Below are positions 32,895 through 46,437 of a stretch of DNA of 64,000 bases, one piece after another. Source of the DNA: Zymoseptoria tritici IPO323 (Eukaryota > Ascomycota > Dothideomycetes > Mycosphaerellales > Mycosphaerellaceae). The translations under genes were made by a program, and so were the position numbers. The notes beneath the pieces were generated by a model. It saw nothing but the letters and a program-made list of their open reading frames with translations. It did not search any database and had not been told where the DNA came from. The stretch's first letter is position 1; every line of letters begins with the position of its first letter. Location of the stretch: assembly GCF_000219625.1 (NCBI RefSeq), contig NC_018206.1:62001-126000 (forward strand), written 5' to 3'.

Positions 32895-34693
32895 GTGACT
32901 TTCGACGACAAGTGGTACACTGCGATAATCATCTCGATCGGCGTACTCTTCGGACTCGCTTTGCCTGCCATTCAACGTCTCCTCGCCCACATCATAGCTG
33001 CGATCGGATTCGAAATATCGAAACGCTGGCTCACGCCTGCAGCAATACCCGACCACTTCTTGGTGGCGCCACCGCACGAGCAAGGAAGTGCTGGCCGCCC
33101 AGACTCTGTTGTTCGTTGCAGGACAAGGGGCCGAAGTACCTGTCAACCTTTGCCGTCGTCGTTGGTATCGCATATACGATCGCAACCACATTTGCAACGA
33201 ATCTTGCCGCCGGTGAAGCAGCTCTCTCGTCGTCCAAAATTTGTGGCGCTTTCGGCCTCCGAGACGATGCGAACACTGCTGCACAAGACGCCGATGCGTT
33301 GCTCCAAGGAGAGAAGGAATCCAAAGCGGGACAGTACGCTCGAGAATGTTATGGCCGGCAGTCCTCGGCTAGTCCCAACCAGTGTTCGAGCTTCAGGCAA
33401 CCTTACATCAAGACGGCTCACGTCGACCAGGAGCAACGATGTCCATTTGTCAACGAAACATACTGCGCAGGGAACGGCTTCTCGGCTGTGCGATTCTCGA
33501 CGGGATCTGTCGATGCCAAAGACATTGGCATCAATGCGGGACACACACTGTCCTTCAACCGTACGTCCATCTGCGTACCGCTCGACATCAACGCGGGTTT
33601 TGCGAAGGACTTGGGAGGTGGGTCCGAGATAGGGAAATGGGGCTACGAGCTGGGTAGTGTGGGCAGCGAGCAGTACAGTCCATCGGAGTACACCTTTCAG
33701 CAATACGGTGATCCTTTCAGTTTCGACGTCCGCTCCTACACAATGAGGTAAGCCGTTCGATCTTGAGCTGAAATCTGGCAATACTGACGCTGCGCCCAAA
33801 GCACATACGTCCACACGTACTCGAAGAGCAGAATCCAGAACTACTGGCAACCCATCGAAGCGTTGAACGTGCGAGAAGACTTGAAGAGCAAAGCCGACCG
33901 GTACTCCATAATGATCATGTTCGTCAAGTCTTGCCGCATTTTCTACAAAAAGAGCTCCGAGGATCCCATTTTCCCCGCCAGACGGCTCTACCCAGGGAGC
34001 GACCTCTGGTTCAATGATGATAGCAGAGCTCGACCACTAGTCTGCATCGACTGGGTGGAGATATGCAAGCGAAAAGGCCAATGCGTACCAACATATGACG
34101 AGACCTTGGACGGCGACTCCGATGCGTTCGTGTTTACCAGGATGGCGCTCAACAAATCTTCCGCGTACTACGCCATGGTCTCGAGGGGTGCTATGGGATT
34201 GGACGCTCAGTATCGGATCAAGGACGACACATCGCTTCCACTGACAAGCCAACACCCGCAGTGGGTGGAAGAGAGCCGGAACATCTTCCAATCGTCACTT
34301 TCTCGAGTACAATTCGATGCCATGGACATCGCAAGAGGTGCGAGGTACGATGGTAACAAACTGTACACACCGAAGACGCCGCCTAAATTCGATGGTCAGA
34401 TGTGCAACTTGTTCACCTTCCGGCTCCCGAAGGGATACCACAACATGGCAATTATTCCGCTGACTCTGCTTCAATTCCTTGTGCCGGCGGTGCTGACAGG
34501 GTTTGGCTTGCAGACGAAAGTAATGTTCAGCGAAGAGAGACAGCAGTCTCCATGGTTCAAGGACACCAATCTTCTTTTCGTGGAGCGGATACCCGGGATG
34601 ATAGTCCGACTTCTGCAGCGTACGCCATCTGCCGGAGTGCTTGCGCAAGACGAGGACGACGCTTGGAATGAGACTCCGCCGACTGCTGATTGA
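32895..34693 (+). CDS. Fungal hypothetical membrane protein
   Basis: Proposed exons are 32895-33062, 33122-33747 and 33802-34693, giving 561 residues. The second intron (GTAAGC...CCAAAG) is well supported, joining ATGAG|C. The first (GTGGCG...TTGCAG) is inferred from the frame change and is less certain, so the N-terminus is provisional. The N-terminus has a hydrophobic stretch TAIIISIGVLFGLALPAI. A second one, STFAVVVGIAYTIATTFATN, follows. The central part is Cys-rich and probably extracytoplasmic. A third hydrophobic stretch near the C-terminus includes IIPLTLLQFLVPAVLTG. The layout resembles uncharacterised multi-pass proteins common in filamentous fungi. No enzymatic motif is visible. 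Confidence 0.6.
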
Positions 34694-35395
34694 CCTCAGT
34701 GACCTGAAGAGGCCGGACTTCGAGGATGCCCAGTCCTCTTGCCGCCGATGCAAATCACCTCAGGCCAGTGATATTCATGATATGGTGGACTTGGTTGCTC
34801 GTGGCGGACTATACAAACTATCAGGTACTGTGAGGTTTGCCGGCCTCTTGTTTGGTTTTGCTGCGAGAACAAGCGAATGTGATCACGGCAGCGAGGCGAC
34901 CTCGACAAAGGAGATCCGTCGAAGCAGCTAGACGATGCCGGATGCCCGCGGCTAGTCCTCACTCATGCGCCATCTACCGACTACCGACGAGCGGCAATAC
35001 GTCGCTGTTGTCGTCCCCGAAACGCCCCGTTTTGACCCCAAAAAGGCTCGGTGGTTGAGAAGCTGCTCCCTGTTCTTTGGTGGCGACGGCCTGTCCTCCA
35101 ATCGATAAGCACACCATGGAGAGCGCTGTTTTGAGCTGGCATACGAAGCGATCGAAAGACCCGAGACATTGCCTTCTGCTCATCTGTATGTACATCTGAT
35201 CCATGCAATCTCGAGCTGTGTGCCGATGAGAGGCTGCTGTCGGACGAGTCGTAACCTCGGAAATGGATCGTGCCGGCTGTTCTCTTTTTCCACGTCATGA
35301 TAGCCTTCGGAACATGGTGATCGTAATTCTTGTGCTCATGACTTGGCTTGGTATGTTCTGTCGATGTTGATAGTGCTGTGCAATTGTTTCCCGGC
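34694..35395. other. Intergenic, no gene recognised
   Basis: Lies between the membrane-protein gene and the alcohol dehydrogenase pseudogene. No recognisable coding motif on either strand. Confidence 0.35.
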
Positions 35396-36362
35396 TCACT
35401 CCTTGACCAGGACTATCCGTCCGGTAGTCTTTCCAGACTTCGGCAGCTGCACTGCTTCCATTGGATTGGTAGGGAAGGGTGCGGTGTGGGTCAAGGTGAA
35501 AGGATTGGGAGGCTCGTTGGAATTGTCGCTGGTCGCTCGAACATTGCTGGTACGCTGGATCACCTTAAGGAATCGCAGTTGCCTCGGAGTTGTTCACAAA
35601 ATCGACCACGCTGAGGACTGGTCCTCCGCAAGCTTCAGTGATGGCTTTGGCGGGATCGCCTTGCGAGCTGTTGATGACGGTCGTCGCTCCGGCTTTGGAA
35701 GCAGCCGCAAGCTTGTCATCGCCAATACCCACGCTGATGATGTTACGGTGACCGTAAGCACGTAGAGCGGAGATGGTGGCCAATTCAACACCTCCGGCAC
35801 CAATCAACAATACTGGGTCATCTGCGGGAACAGGCAGTATTTTGCTCACAGCACTGATAGCTGTGACACCCGCACAGCCAAAAGTACACGCCACGGTCGG
35901 ATCCAAGTCTCCTGGATCGATCAGACATTTGGGATGTGGAACGACCACATTCCCGTCCAGACCACCATGCCGAAGCGTTACCAATCTTTGCTGGGCACCA
36001 CACAGATTGTCCTTCTCCTGGTCAGTGCAATTCGAGCAGCCTAGCCAGTGATACACGATGCGCTTGGCTCCCACATCGAGAGACGCAATGTCATCACTGA
36101 CGAGACCTTCCGCATCGGGTCCAACTTTCGCGATGGTGCCGAAAATCTCATGACCACCAACAACGGGCAGGTTTGATGCCGCGATCTTTGACGTAGAATC
36201 GCTTTCCGCCGCCCAAGGATTCGAGTGGTAGTAGCCGCAATGCATGACCTTGATGAGCACTTCTGAACCCTTGACTTAGGGCATTGGTTGTTGGGTCTTT
36301 TGGTATGGCTGGTCCCATTCCGTCAACGCCCAAAGGACCATTGTCTCTGTGTCGTCGCCCAT
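35396..36362 (-). pseudogene. Zinc-type alcohol dehydrogenase pseudogene
   Basis: From ATG 36362 the frame reads VLWALTEWDQPYQ, hits TAA at 36278-36276, and continues in frame with EVLIKVMHCGYYHSN, VVGGHEIFGTIAKVGPDA, VVVPHPKCLIDPGDLDP and LLIGAGGVELATI. Intact relatives have GVCHSD where this has GYYHSN, so the catalytic zinc Cys is lost, and the structural-zinc loop GCSNCTDQEKDNLC is also short of one Cys. After VDFVNNSEATAIP about 80 residues are missing and another frame supplies a GRIVLVKE-like C-terminus ending at 35396. Premature stop, active-site loss and deletion together make this a clear relic. It is divergent from the HMGL-ECH pseudogene. Confidence 0.8.
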
Positions 36363-36663
36363 GGTAATTTCGATCCTATTCAATCTCTGATGGACACCAG
36401 CTCTGCTTCATCGTATGCCAGGATTCTCCCCTTGTGACATCGTTCAAGTGAGGTGGGAGGGGCATGGCTTGGTCCCTTCGTCCGTGTATAGCCAATATCC
36501 GTGGCATTTCCATCAGATCGGCGCCTTTGTCATCCGGCTAAGGGCATGTCCACGCTCCCAAGCAATGCCCTACGTGCTGCATACATAAATCATATTCGGT
36601 CGTCGATGTGGATGGTGATGTAGAGGGAGACAATTCGACAGATCGCTTCAAGACAGAGCAGAG

Positions 36664-38631
36664 GTGATGCCTCAGGCGACAGGACAATTGCACGGCCTGG
36701 CCCGTCCGCAATTGCGGGGAAACCTTGCTGTCCTCCGCCGCTCCACCACCACCCCCTTCTCCTCCTTGCCCACCCCCAGAGCGATCTCCGCCTCCTCGCA
36801 TCGCTCCGCCGGACTCCTTCAATTACTTGAAGTCGGTCCGCGAGATGGACTCCAGAATATCGCAGTCCAAGTGCCAACGCCGGTCAAGATCGAGTTGATT
36901 CAAAGGCTCGCGGACACCGGCATCAAACACATCGAAGCTACATCCTTCGTCTCACCAGAATGGGTACCGCAGCTCGCAGATGGCGCCGAGGTCATGCAGA
37001 GCATTCTTCCTCTCGCGCGCGAGAAGTCGATTGAGTTGCAAGTCCTGGCTCCGAGCATGAAGGGACTGGAAAATGCGCTTGCGGCTGGCGCGACCCAAGT
37101 CACCGTCTTTGCATCGGCCACAGAAGCCTTCAGCAAAGCCAATCAGAATTGCACCGTCGATCAAGCCCTAGACGCTGCGGACCAGGTCGCCAAGAAAGCC
37201 TTGAGCCAGGGCCTGAATGTGCGAGGTACCTTGTCCTGCATCTTCTCGGATCCATACTCTGGGCCGACAGACCCCAAAGAGGTCGTCCGCGTGGCGAAGC
37301 GCTTCCACGACATGGGCTGCTATCAGATCGGTCTTGGCGATACTTTGGGAGTCGGCACAGCAGTACAGACAAAGCGTCTGCTCGAACTGTTGCTACGAGA
37401 CATTCCCGCAGAGAAGCTAGCCGGACACTTCCACGATACATATGGATAGGCGGTCGCCAACGTGATGGCGTCTTATGACATGGGTATCAGAATCTTCGAC
37501 GCTGCTGTAGCAGGTCTGGGCGGATGTCCCTACGCAAGAGGCGCCAAGGGCAATCTCTCGACAGAGGACATTGTCTACGCCTTCGAGAACTCTGGAATCA
37601 TCACAGGAGTCGATCTCGCCCAGCTTTCTGCTACCTGAGACTGGATATCAAAACAGCTTGGCTTGGCCAATAACAGTCGTGCCGGAACTGCTTTGGTCAC
37701 CAAGGCAAAGAAATTGATGGAGCCGCCTCGGGTTGCCGACACCAAGATGGCAGATGCAGTTACGAAGTCGAAGCGAACATCCGCGACATCGCTAAAGTCA
37801 CCGCGAGAATGGCAACCGACAGACCTCACGTCAGAGGACGTCCGGGTCGAGCGCGCCGGTTCTGCGGTCAAGATCACATTGGCTCGAGCGAAGAAGGGCA
37901 ACTCAATGACCCCTAGCATGCTCTCAAGTCTGACCGCTCTCTACCGCGATCTCGCCACAGATCCGACCGTGTTCACAATCACCTTGGCTGGGGACGGTAA
38001 ATTCTCCTGCACAGGCATGGACTTCAGCGAGGATACAGATCGATCTTCCGCAGAAGGAAACTTCTACGGCAAGGTGAGGGACCTGTTCAAGGCTATCGAA
38101 GATGTCCCGCAGACGACCATCGCACTTATCGCTGGACCAGCCTTCGGCAGCGGAGTTGGTCTCACCTTCGCCTGCGACGTCAGGATCGTGGCTTCAACGG
38201 CGCGATGGACACTATCTGAAGTCAAGTTGGGTTTGCAGCCGGCCGTGCTCTCTCGATTCATGTCAAGAGAATGGGGATTCTCATGCACGAGAGAAGCGAT
38301 GTTGAGCGGTCCAGAGGCCTCCCCAGCTGAACTGCATCGGATTGGCGCCGTGCATCAGGTAGTAGACGACCCTTCTACGTTGCCGCAAGCGCTGGACAAG
38401 TACCTAGACGTGCTTGATCAATGTGCACCCAAATCAGACGGTGAAATCAAGGAGCTGATCCGGCTGGCGTGGAAGGACGCAGGCGACGAGAAGCAAGATG
38501 CATTCATCGAGGAGAAAGTCCTCAAGATGATGACCCCGGGATCTGAAGACGAGCATGGCATTTCTCAGTTTGAAAAGAAGATCAGGCCTGTCGATTGGAA
38601 GGCTTTTTGGGCGCCGAAGAGTAAATTTTGA
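36664..38631 (+). pseudogene. HMG-CoA lyase / enoyl-CoA hydratase fusion with two nonsense codons
   Basis: One continuous register of 655 codons. The N-terminus (residues 1-50) is Ser/Arg-rich, like a targeting sequence. Next comes an HMG-CoA lyase domain with EVGPRDGLQN, GHFHDTYG and GLGGCPYARGA (catalytic Asp, His and Cys motifs). A linker leads to an enoyl-CoA hydratase/isomerase domain with FSCTGMDF and GPAFGSGVGLTFACDVRI. Two stops break it: TAG at 37447-37449, where relatives have Gln (CAG to TAG, RIP-like), and TGA at 37636-37638. All other motifs are well preserved, suggesting recent inactivation or sequencing errors. HMG-CoA lyase splits HMG-CoA in leucine catabolism. The ECH half could be a separate gene starting near Met 37690-37750. 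Confidence 0.78.
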
Positions 38632-38909
38632 GCGTTGATGTTGAAGTTAACACATTCGAGGAACAGATATTACTTCGTCAACGAGCTTCATCGGCCAAGC
38701 ACCTACAGTCTTTGGCTGAGATTCGAAACACGTTCTCTTGCATCATGACATTCAGACCTCGACGACAAGGTAGATCCCTGGCAAAAGATCGGCAGCTCGG
38801 CAATAGCACGGCAAGTTCGCGTTGGGATCGCTTGCAGCTTACAGAAGTTCATCAGCAGCTCATCCCGCGAGGCAGCCATACACTCTAAGCGCTGGACTGT
38901 TGAAGCAAC

Positions 38910-40033
<1,124 letters not shown>

Positions 40034-40527
40034 TGACAATGCTTCGCGGAACAATTGGCACACGAGCGTAAACGCTTGCATTGATGCTTGAGTCAATGCT
40101 TGAACCCGCAGATGGGGCTGAGGGATTTTCAGGGACCGTAGGTAGCCCGGTAAGGATTGCTATTGAGTTGCCATGTACAGTCCTTGCTGCAGGGTGGCTC
40201 AATGGCATCTTGAGACCTCCAGCGTGCTTTACGGCCGTTCGACTTCCATTTTGCGGGGGTTGACGGATTCCTCTTCTGTACGCTGCATGATTTCTTCGTC
40301 TGCACGAGCTGTAGCTCGCACGTACATCCTTCTTTCGGCCGCATGCTAGGACAATTCACCACTGAAGGGATGCAGATTCGTATTCCTTACCTCTATGTCC
40401 AGCTCGCTGCTTGCACGAAACATGCACCGCAGACATACATAAATGCCCTGCGACCACCATCCGCAATGACCGCATCTTCTCATTCAACATCACCCCAGAC
40501 TCAAGGACAGACAGGCTTGCAACAACG

Positions 40528-41640
40528 ATGGCATCAACAACGTCACGTTCCGAGGCGCACTTTCGGCGCAACAGTGCGATCCGGGAGATGTTCCGCAACA
40601 CCGCGGACGTCATGGCCAGCGCTCCACCGACAGCACAGGTGATCACAGAAACTTGCAAGCAGATCGGCATCAAGCACTACGTCGAGGACATTCCCCACAG
40701 CACACGTCAGGCAAGGCTTCACTGGCTAGGCGATCGCGAGGCCGAGAAGACTGTCCTGTACTTCCACGGTAGGTTGTGGAGGCAGAGAGAAGCGCTTGAG
40801 CAATGCTTACTAGCGGCAGGCGGAGGCTTTGGCGTCCCGGCTTTCGAAGGCCATGTCAAGTTTGTCGGCAAGACCATCGAGAAAGTCAAGCAGAACGGAG
40901 TTGATCTGAACGTTGCAATGCTTGAATATGGTGAGCGAGCTCTCGCCTCGTCGAAATCATTCCTCCTGATCGTCTGCCAGCCTTGACTCCGGTGGCCAAG
41001 TACCCGGTCCAGATCACGCAAGCAGCAGAAGCTTTGCATTTCTTGCTCGATCGAGGCCATGACCCATCCAATGTAAGGGTGGCCATGATATCGTGACCTG
41101 CCGGTGAGACTGACAGGCACCAATACACAGATCATCATCGGTGGAGACTCTGCTGGCGGCAACTTGGTGCTTGCACTCTCTTCCATTATTCTCCATGGCT
41201 TTGACGGCGTCCGACCATTCACGCTGAATGACAAGCTCGCGGGAGCAATCATCATCTCCGGCTGGGTGAGCTACGACACCGAAGCCGAGTCCATGACGAC
41301 AAACGACATATTTGACGTCGTTTCTCACAAGTCCGGCACGTCGATCCACCCGGCCTACGTGTCTGACGACCAGCGGAACAACTACTCCGAGCCCATCCGT
41401 GCTGGTGCTGCATGGTGGATTGACTTTCCCGCGAAGAGGATCCTGAATGTATACGGTGGCCATGAGGTGTTTAGGGACGATATCGTACTGGTCGGCCAGC
41501 AGCTCCAGGATGCAGGCAATGATGTGGAGTCTGTGGAGAGCCCAATGCATGTGCATGCCGACTGCATTTTGGACGCACAGACAGGCTTCGCACATGGAGA
41601 GATGGCTGAGACGATTTGGGATTTCTTGAGCGGAGTGTAG
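40528..41640 (+). CDS. HSL-type alpha/beta-hydrolase (esterase/lipase)
   Basis: Four exons: 40528-40768, 40820-40930, 40981-41072 and 41131-41640, giving 317 residues. The oxyanion motif HGGGF is formed across intron 1, followed by the nucleophile motif GGDSAGGN, then VYGGHEVFRDD (acid region) and HVHAD (His region). This is the alpha/beta-hydrolase-3 or hormone-sensitive-lipase family, typically hydrolysing short acyl esters, and in fungal clusters sometimes tailoring metabolites. No signal peptide, so probably intracellular. Introns are 50-58 nt. Confidence 0.85.
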
Positions 41641-41775
41641 GACTTTTATCGTGGCTGTTGGCAAGTGCAGGTCGTTCGTGCGATCTTTTGAATTATGGTC
41701 TATGTGTCTATCAGTCGTGTGCAATGGTGTTGAACGTTTTGCCTCTCAACATCAGCTCTAGAAGGATGCATCGCC

Positions 41776-42943
41776 TCAGATCAGACCAAACTCCTTGAGA
41801 CTTCTAGCACCCGCAAGCACCGACTCCTCGACCGTGATGGGTTCCCACTGAAAGTCTCGTCTGGCCTTTGCATTCGAACCAGCCAATTCCTTGCCCAAGT
41901 CTGGCAGGCACAGGTTGACCACCGGATCGAACCACGATGCCATTCTCATCACCCAGTTCGGAATCATGAGTTTCGTGATCTTCTTGGTGTTCTCCGCGGG
42001 CAGACCTTTCCGTAAGATGTCCGCCGAGGTCACGATATCCACAAAGTTGCACACATCTTGTGCTTCACTTGTGCTATTGCTAGTACAGCGTGCAATGGCC
42101 AGGTATCGCTGTCCGTTGGCTTTCTCACTTTCCATCGCTCGAACATGCAGTTCGGCAACGTCTCGAACGTCAACCTGCATGAAGGTCAGCCAATGCACGG
42201 CGTACAAGTTTAGGTCCGCAACCTACCATGCCGGTGCCATAATAAGGCATGCCAGGCGTTCCACCGCACAGAATCAGAATCAGCTTCAGACTCGCTCGAT
42301 AGTCCTTGTTCAGAGAAGGCCCGTACGTGGCCGCAGGGCAAATGACTGTTAAATGCATTCCCTTGCCATCTCCTTCGTTGACATACTCCCAAGCAGCTTG
42401 CTCCGTGAGTGTCTTTGCACGAGGATATATGTGTACCTTCTCTTTCTCATCGGACAGATCCGTCCAGTCATCCTCGGTTAATGGCTCCGTCTTGTCCCGT
42501 GCGCCATGCCCGTGTGCCAGTGTAGCGATCGAACTCGTGAAGACCACCTTCTCAACACCTGCGGCCTTTGCCGCACCGAGCATTCTCAGAACACCCTGCC
42601 TCAATGGTACCAAAAGCTCTTCCAGGCGCTTCTCCTTGCCCGTCGGAATCATGCCCGCCACATGAATCACGTAGCGAGCTCCAGCGCAGGCCTTCTGCCA
42701 CGTCTTGTCATCGTCGGCGATGAGGTCTGCGACCACGATATCGATGCCGGCTACTTGCTCCTCTGTGGCGCCGCCATAACGGAGATTCGATCGTGTCTCT
42801 TCGACTCGGCCTTGCGAACGGACGGCTGTACGAATGGAGTATTGACCTCTTTCGAGTAGCTTGAGGATGGTATAGCCGCCGATGAAACTGGATCCGCCTG
42901 TGACCAGGACTGTATCGTTGGCGGTGGAAGTCGACTCCGCCAT
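41776..42943 (-). CDS. NAD(P)-dependent extended SDR (dihydroflavonol/aldehyde reductase-like)
   Basis: Two exons, 42943-42227 and 42174-41776, encode 371 residues. The 52-nt intron uses GTAGGT...ATGCAG. The N-terminal cofactor motif is VTGGSSFIGGYTILKLLERG, followed by VADLIADD, VIHVAG and the catalytic Tyr-Lys in IYPRAKTLTE. After the intron comes VDVRDVAELHVRAM, a typical interdomain block. The family reduces aldehydes and ketones with NADPH. It converges with the esterase gene, their stops being about 135 bp apart, and belongs to the same metabolic gene group. Confidence 0.85.
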
Positions 42944-44616
42944 TGCGGGTGTGCTATATGCTTTGGACGTGGAGAGAAGAGCGGTCAGGCTTTCATGGAT
43001 GGACCATTGCGCTGACTTCCGCCGCTCGCCGCGCTCCTAGGTACACGACCAGGAACATGCTGAGCCATACCAGTTCTGTTCAGACTCCGCATCTGATTGC
43101 TGCGTTCCATGACCAGTAGATGGGTGGATCGGCCGCTTGTGCTTAAGGTCATGATAGACGCGTCTGAATTCAGGTCATGGTCGGGCACCTGAATCTCCGT
43201 CAGAAAGTCGCAACCCTAACCCTAAGGCAGGTGTTGTTGATGCAGGTACAAGAACAGCCGAGTCGAATCCTTCCTTGCAGAGAGAAGCTCCATGAACATC
43301 TTGCCATCCGCGAGAAACGTCCCTGAAAACTACGCCTTGAAATGACGACTTTCCATTCACTTGTTCGTTCTTAATGCTGCCAGTACCTAGGACCACTCTA
43401 GGACTACACGATTCCAGTCGTCACGCTTGAGGTCAAGAACGCACCGCAAACACATCACTGGAGCTTTCAGCATCCACTTGTCAAGGCAAACCACACCATC
43501 CAAACCAAGGTCGCAGCCCCGTCATGCCTCTCGCAGCGATCCAATTTCCATCGCATCCTTCTGCCGTCCGAATTCATCCATCTCCCCGACGGTAAAGATG
43601 TCCAACAGGCATCGCCGGAGTGTCATACGGACGCTGGGCTGTTCACCTCAAATGTTGCACTCAGCATAGAGGTCGCCCGATTGCTTGCATTTGTGGCCAT
43701 TGGCAAGGCATTCCGACTCCTGTAAGAAGCGATGCTCTGTCAGTAACGAAAGGATCGTTTCGTGTCGCGAACAACGGATTCACGTACAGGAAGACAGCCG
43801 AAGTGTTTTCCTTGGATCTTGCAGAAGCCGTTGTTGCTGTCCATGGTACATCTCTGTGGAACCCTAGACCAGCGATGGTAGCCAACGATAAGGTGGAAGA
43901 CTGACCCAGGCGAGAGCAGCGGAAGCCCAGGAAAGCATGACGAAGAGCTGAGAAGATGTGCATTGTGGACATGATGTCGTTCTTGTGGGAATGTGTGTTC
44001 AGCTTGAAGTGTTGAGGAGAGTAAGATGAAACACTCTGGACTCAATGGGGTTCTTATCTCATGCCATTCCACTGAGCAATGACTGAAAGCAACTGCCGTG
44101 GACGTCGTAGGCCTATCTGGGTCCTGAACTCGTGTTGCGAGTGAATACGATGCTCATATCGGGTCAGTCTGGGGAGCGTTACTGAAGTCTGACAGCTCGT
44201 ATTCCTACAGCATGGCTGCAGGAGCTCACGACGCAACGACGACATGCTTCTCATCTCTCGAGAAGGGCGCTGTGACAAAACACAAGTCTGACTCGTGGCA
44301 TCCGCGATCTTGCTGTCGGGCCTCGTTCCAGTGTGTCTAGGCTGTCAGCTCCACCACGTACAGCGTCCCGACCTACCACCTTTCGTCGAGCCAAGGTCTG
44401 GCCTGGAAAGAGCAGTCTCATTCGAGACGAGAGACAACCCTCATGACCACACCATGAAGAGCCACTCTGCGCCGCTCCAGCTTTGCTCGTTGATGAGTCG
44501 ATGCAAGTCGCAGCCTGGACTCTTGCCGAACGCACCCGAACACTTTGCTGGACATGTCCATTATCGATCGTCTACAACTCTATCATGTTCCAACATCATC
44601 ATATTCCAACCCCTCC
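42944..44616. other. Intergenic, no gene recognised
   Basis: About 1.7 kb between two minus-strand genes. Short open frames overlap on both strands without motifs. It includes a small CCCTAACCCTAA stretch near 43212. Confidence 0.35.
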
Positions 44617-46437
44617 TCAAATGGTATACCTAAAACTCGGCTCTCCCTCCAAGATCTTCTCCCCACGATCGGCTCTTGCATTCTCCCTCCTAAAGTGCCA
44701 CGTATTGACACAAACCAGCACCGCAATCAACCCATTACAAGCCATGCACGCCCAAATACCCGGCTTATAATCCGGCTTATCCTGGGTACGGAAAACCAGA
44801 CTCCCAGCAATCCCACCCAGAGCTCCAAACCCAACCAGCGTCGCGCTCGTGAAAGCACGCTTCCACTGCCCACGGATATTATTCGCCTGATACGCCACGC
44901 AAGTAGGGATCGCACCACTGGATCCACCGCAGATAAGGAATGTGCCGAAGAATCGCGCGCCGACGGCTTGAGAGTAGCCGACCAGCGCGCAGCCGGTGAG
45001 ACCCATTGCCGCGTTGACCAGCAGCATGGGGCCGCGGATGTGGTATTTGTCGCCGACCCAGGCGAAGAGGGCGAGGAGGATGGCAGCGAAGACGTGTTGG
45101 GGAGCGGTCAGCATTTGGGACTCGTTGATGGTGAAGCCCATGTTTTCGCGGAGGAGGGAGGGGAGGAAGTAGGAGAGGGCGTAGCCGGAGGTTGTGAGGG
45201 CGCTGGCGGGCGATGGTCAGTCTGGTTGATGAGGCTCATGGGGGATGAGGGGGGGCTCACAAGAATATGAGGGCGAATGACCACACTTTGGGATCCGCAC
45301 CCGCAGAGAGCCACTTTCGGAAATTCCACGGCTCGGCTTCTCCATCATTCCTGTCTTTCTTGATACGGCGCATGATGAAGAGGATTTCATTTTCCTTCAA
45401 GAAATGCCAGTGCTTTCCCTTGATCGCTCGATCGGGGAAATCAATCATGAGGACGTAGCCTATCACACCGATGACGACGGTCAAGATTCCTTCCATGATG
45501 AACCTGCGGCTTGTCAGCGAAGGCGAATGTGGAGAGGACTCGTCCCTACTCACAACCACCGCCATCCAGCGTATCCACCCAAACCATCCATTTGCTCGAG
45601 TCCAACAGCCAGAATACCACCGCAGCCGGACGTGAGCATGGTGAAGATGAAGAATGCCGCGAACCGTTTCTGCTGATCGTATCGCGAGTACCAAGTGGAG
45701 ATCACGTAGACACTGCCAGGGAACATGCCGGCCTGGAGGATGGTCAGCTACTTCTCGAGCAAGGCCAGGCCAGCGCTGATATCAGTCTCTGCAAAACTCA
45801 CCTCAAACAATCCCAACAGCAAACGCAAAGGTACCAACGGCGTCCAAACCTTCGGAAACCCAAACCCAATCATAACAATGCCCCACGAACAGCACAACGC
45901 CGGCAGGAAAATGCGCGGACCGAGGATGCGGGTCAAGATCGTCGCGGGAGGTTGACTGAGCGCATAGGTGATGAAGAACACCAGAGCGACAATGGACTGC
46001 ATCGTTCAACCATTAGCATCCAAACCCATCATCTCGGTGTACACGCATGCGAGTCACATATCGATACCCAACATTCAACTCCAAGTCCTTGGTCATACCC
46101 GCAATCGCAGCCTTCAATCAACCGTCAGCACACAGCGGACACAATCCAAACCAAACCAAAGTCACCATACATTCGGAAGATTCCCTCGATCCAACCCGGA
46201 AACGCAATACATCAATCCCGTCGCCAGGATAAGTCGTCGATCGATACGATGAATAATCTTCCTCTGCTCCTTGTACGTGAACTCCGGGTCCTCGTCCAAC
46301 GGCTCATCGATCAGCGGCACATTCGTCGCGAACCGGTCGAGAGCAGCATGTTTCTCTTCATCCGAAGGGACCTGGCGGAGATCGTTGACATGTTGGTGAT
46401 GGTCGTAGAAGATGGTGTCCTGCTTGATGGACGACAT
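44617..46437 (-). CDS. MFS transporter, allantoate permease (Dal5/ACS) type
   Basis: Six exons: 46437-46171, 46111-46058, 45996-45802, 45732-45554, 45503-45261 and 45202-44617, giving 507 residues. All junctions are GT-AG and keep frame. The cytosolic N-terminus leads to TM1, ILATGLMYCVSGLDRGNLPN, then AAIAGMTKDLEL, the usual start of anion:cation symporter family members. About 12 hydrophobic segments follow, split by a charged loop (FIMRRIKKDRND). These proteins import small organic anions such as allantoate, nicotinate, pantothenate or vitamins. The cargo cannot be told from sequence alone. It may serve the neighbouring enzymes. Confidence 0.87.

Noticed and set aside
33143..33850. 235-codon minus-strand frame
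   Set aside because: Lies antisense to the better supported spliced membrane-protein gene and has no motif.
37447..37638. Programmed stop-codon readthrough in the lyase fusion
   Set aside because: Two different stops 190 bp apart within a catalytic domain fit mutation better than recoding.
43211..43224. Interstitial telomere repeat (CCCTAACCCTAA)
   Set aside because: Only about two units. This occurs by chance and shows no terminal context.
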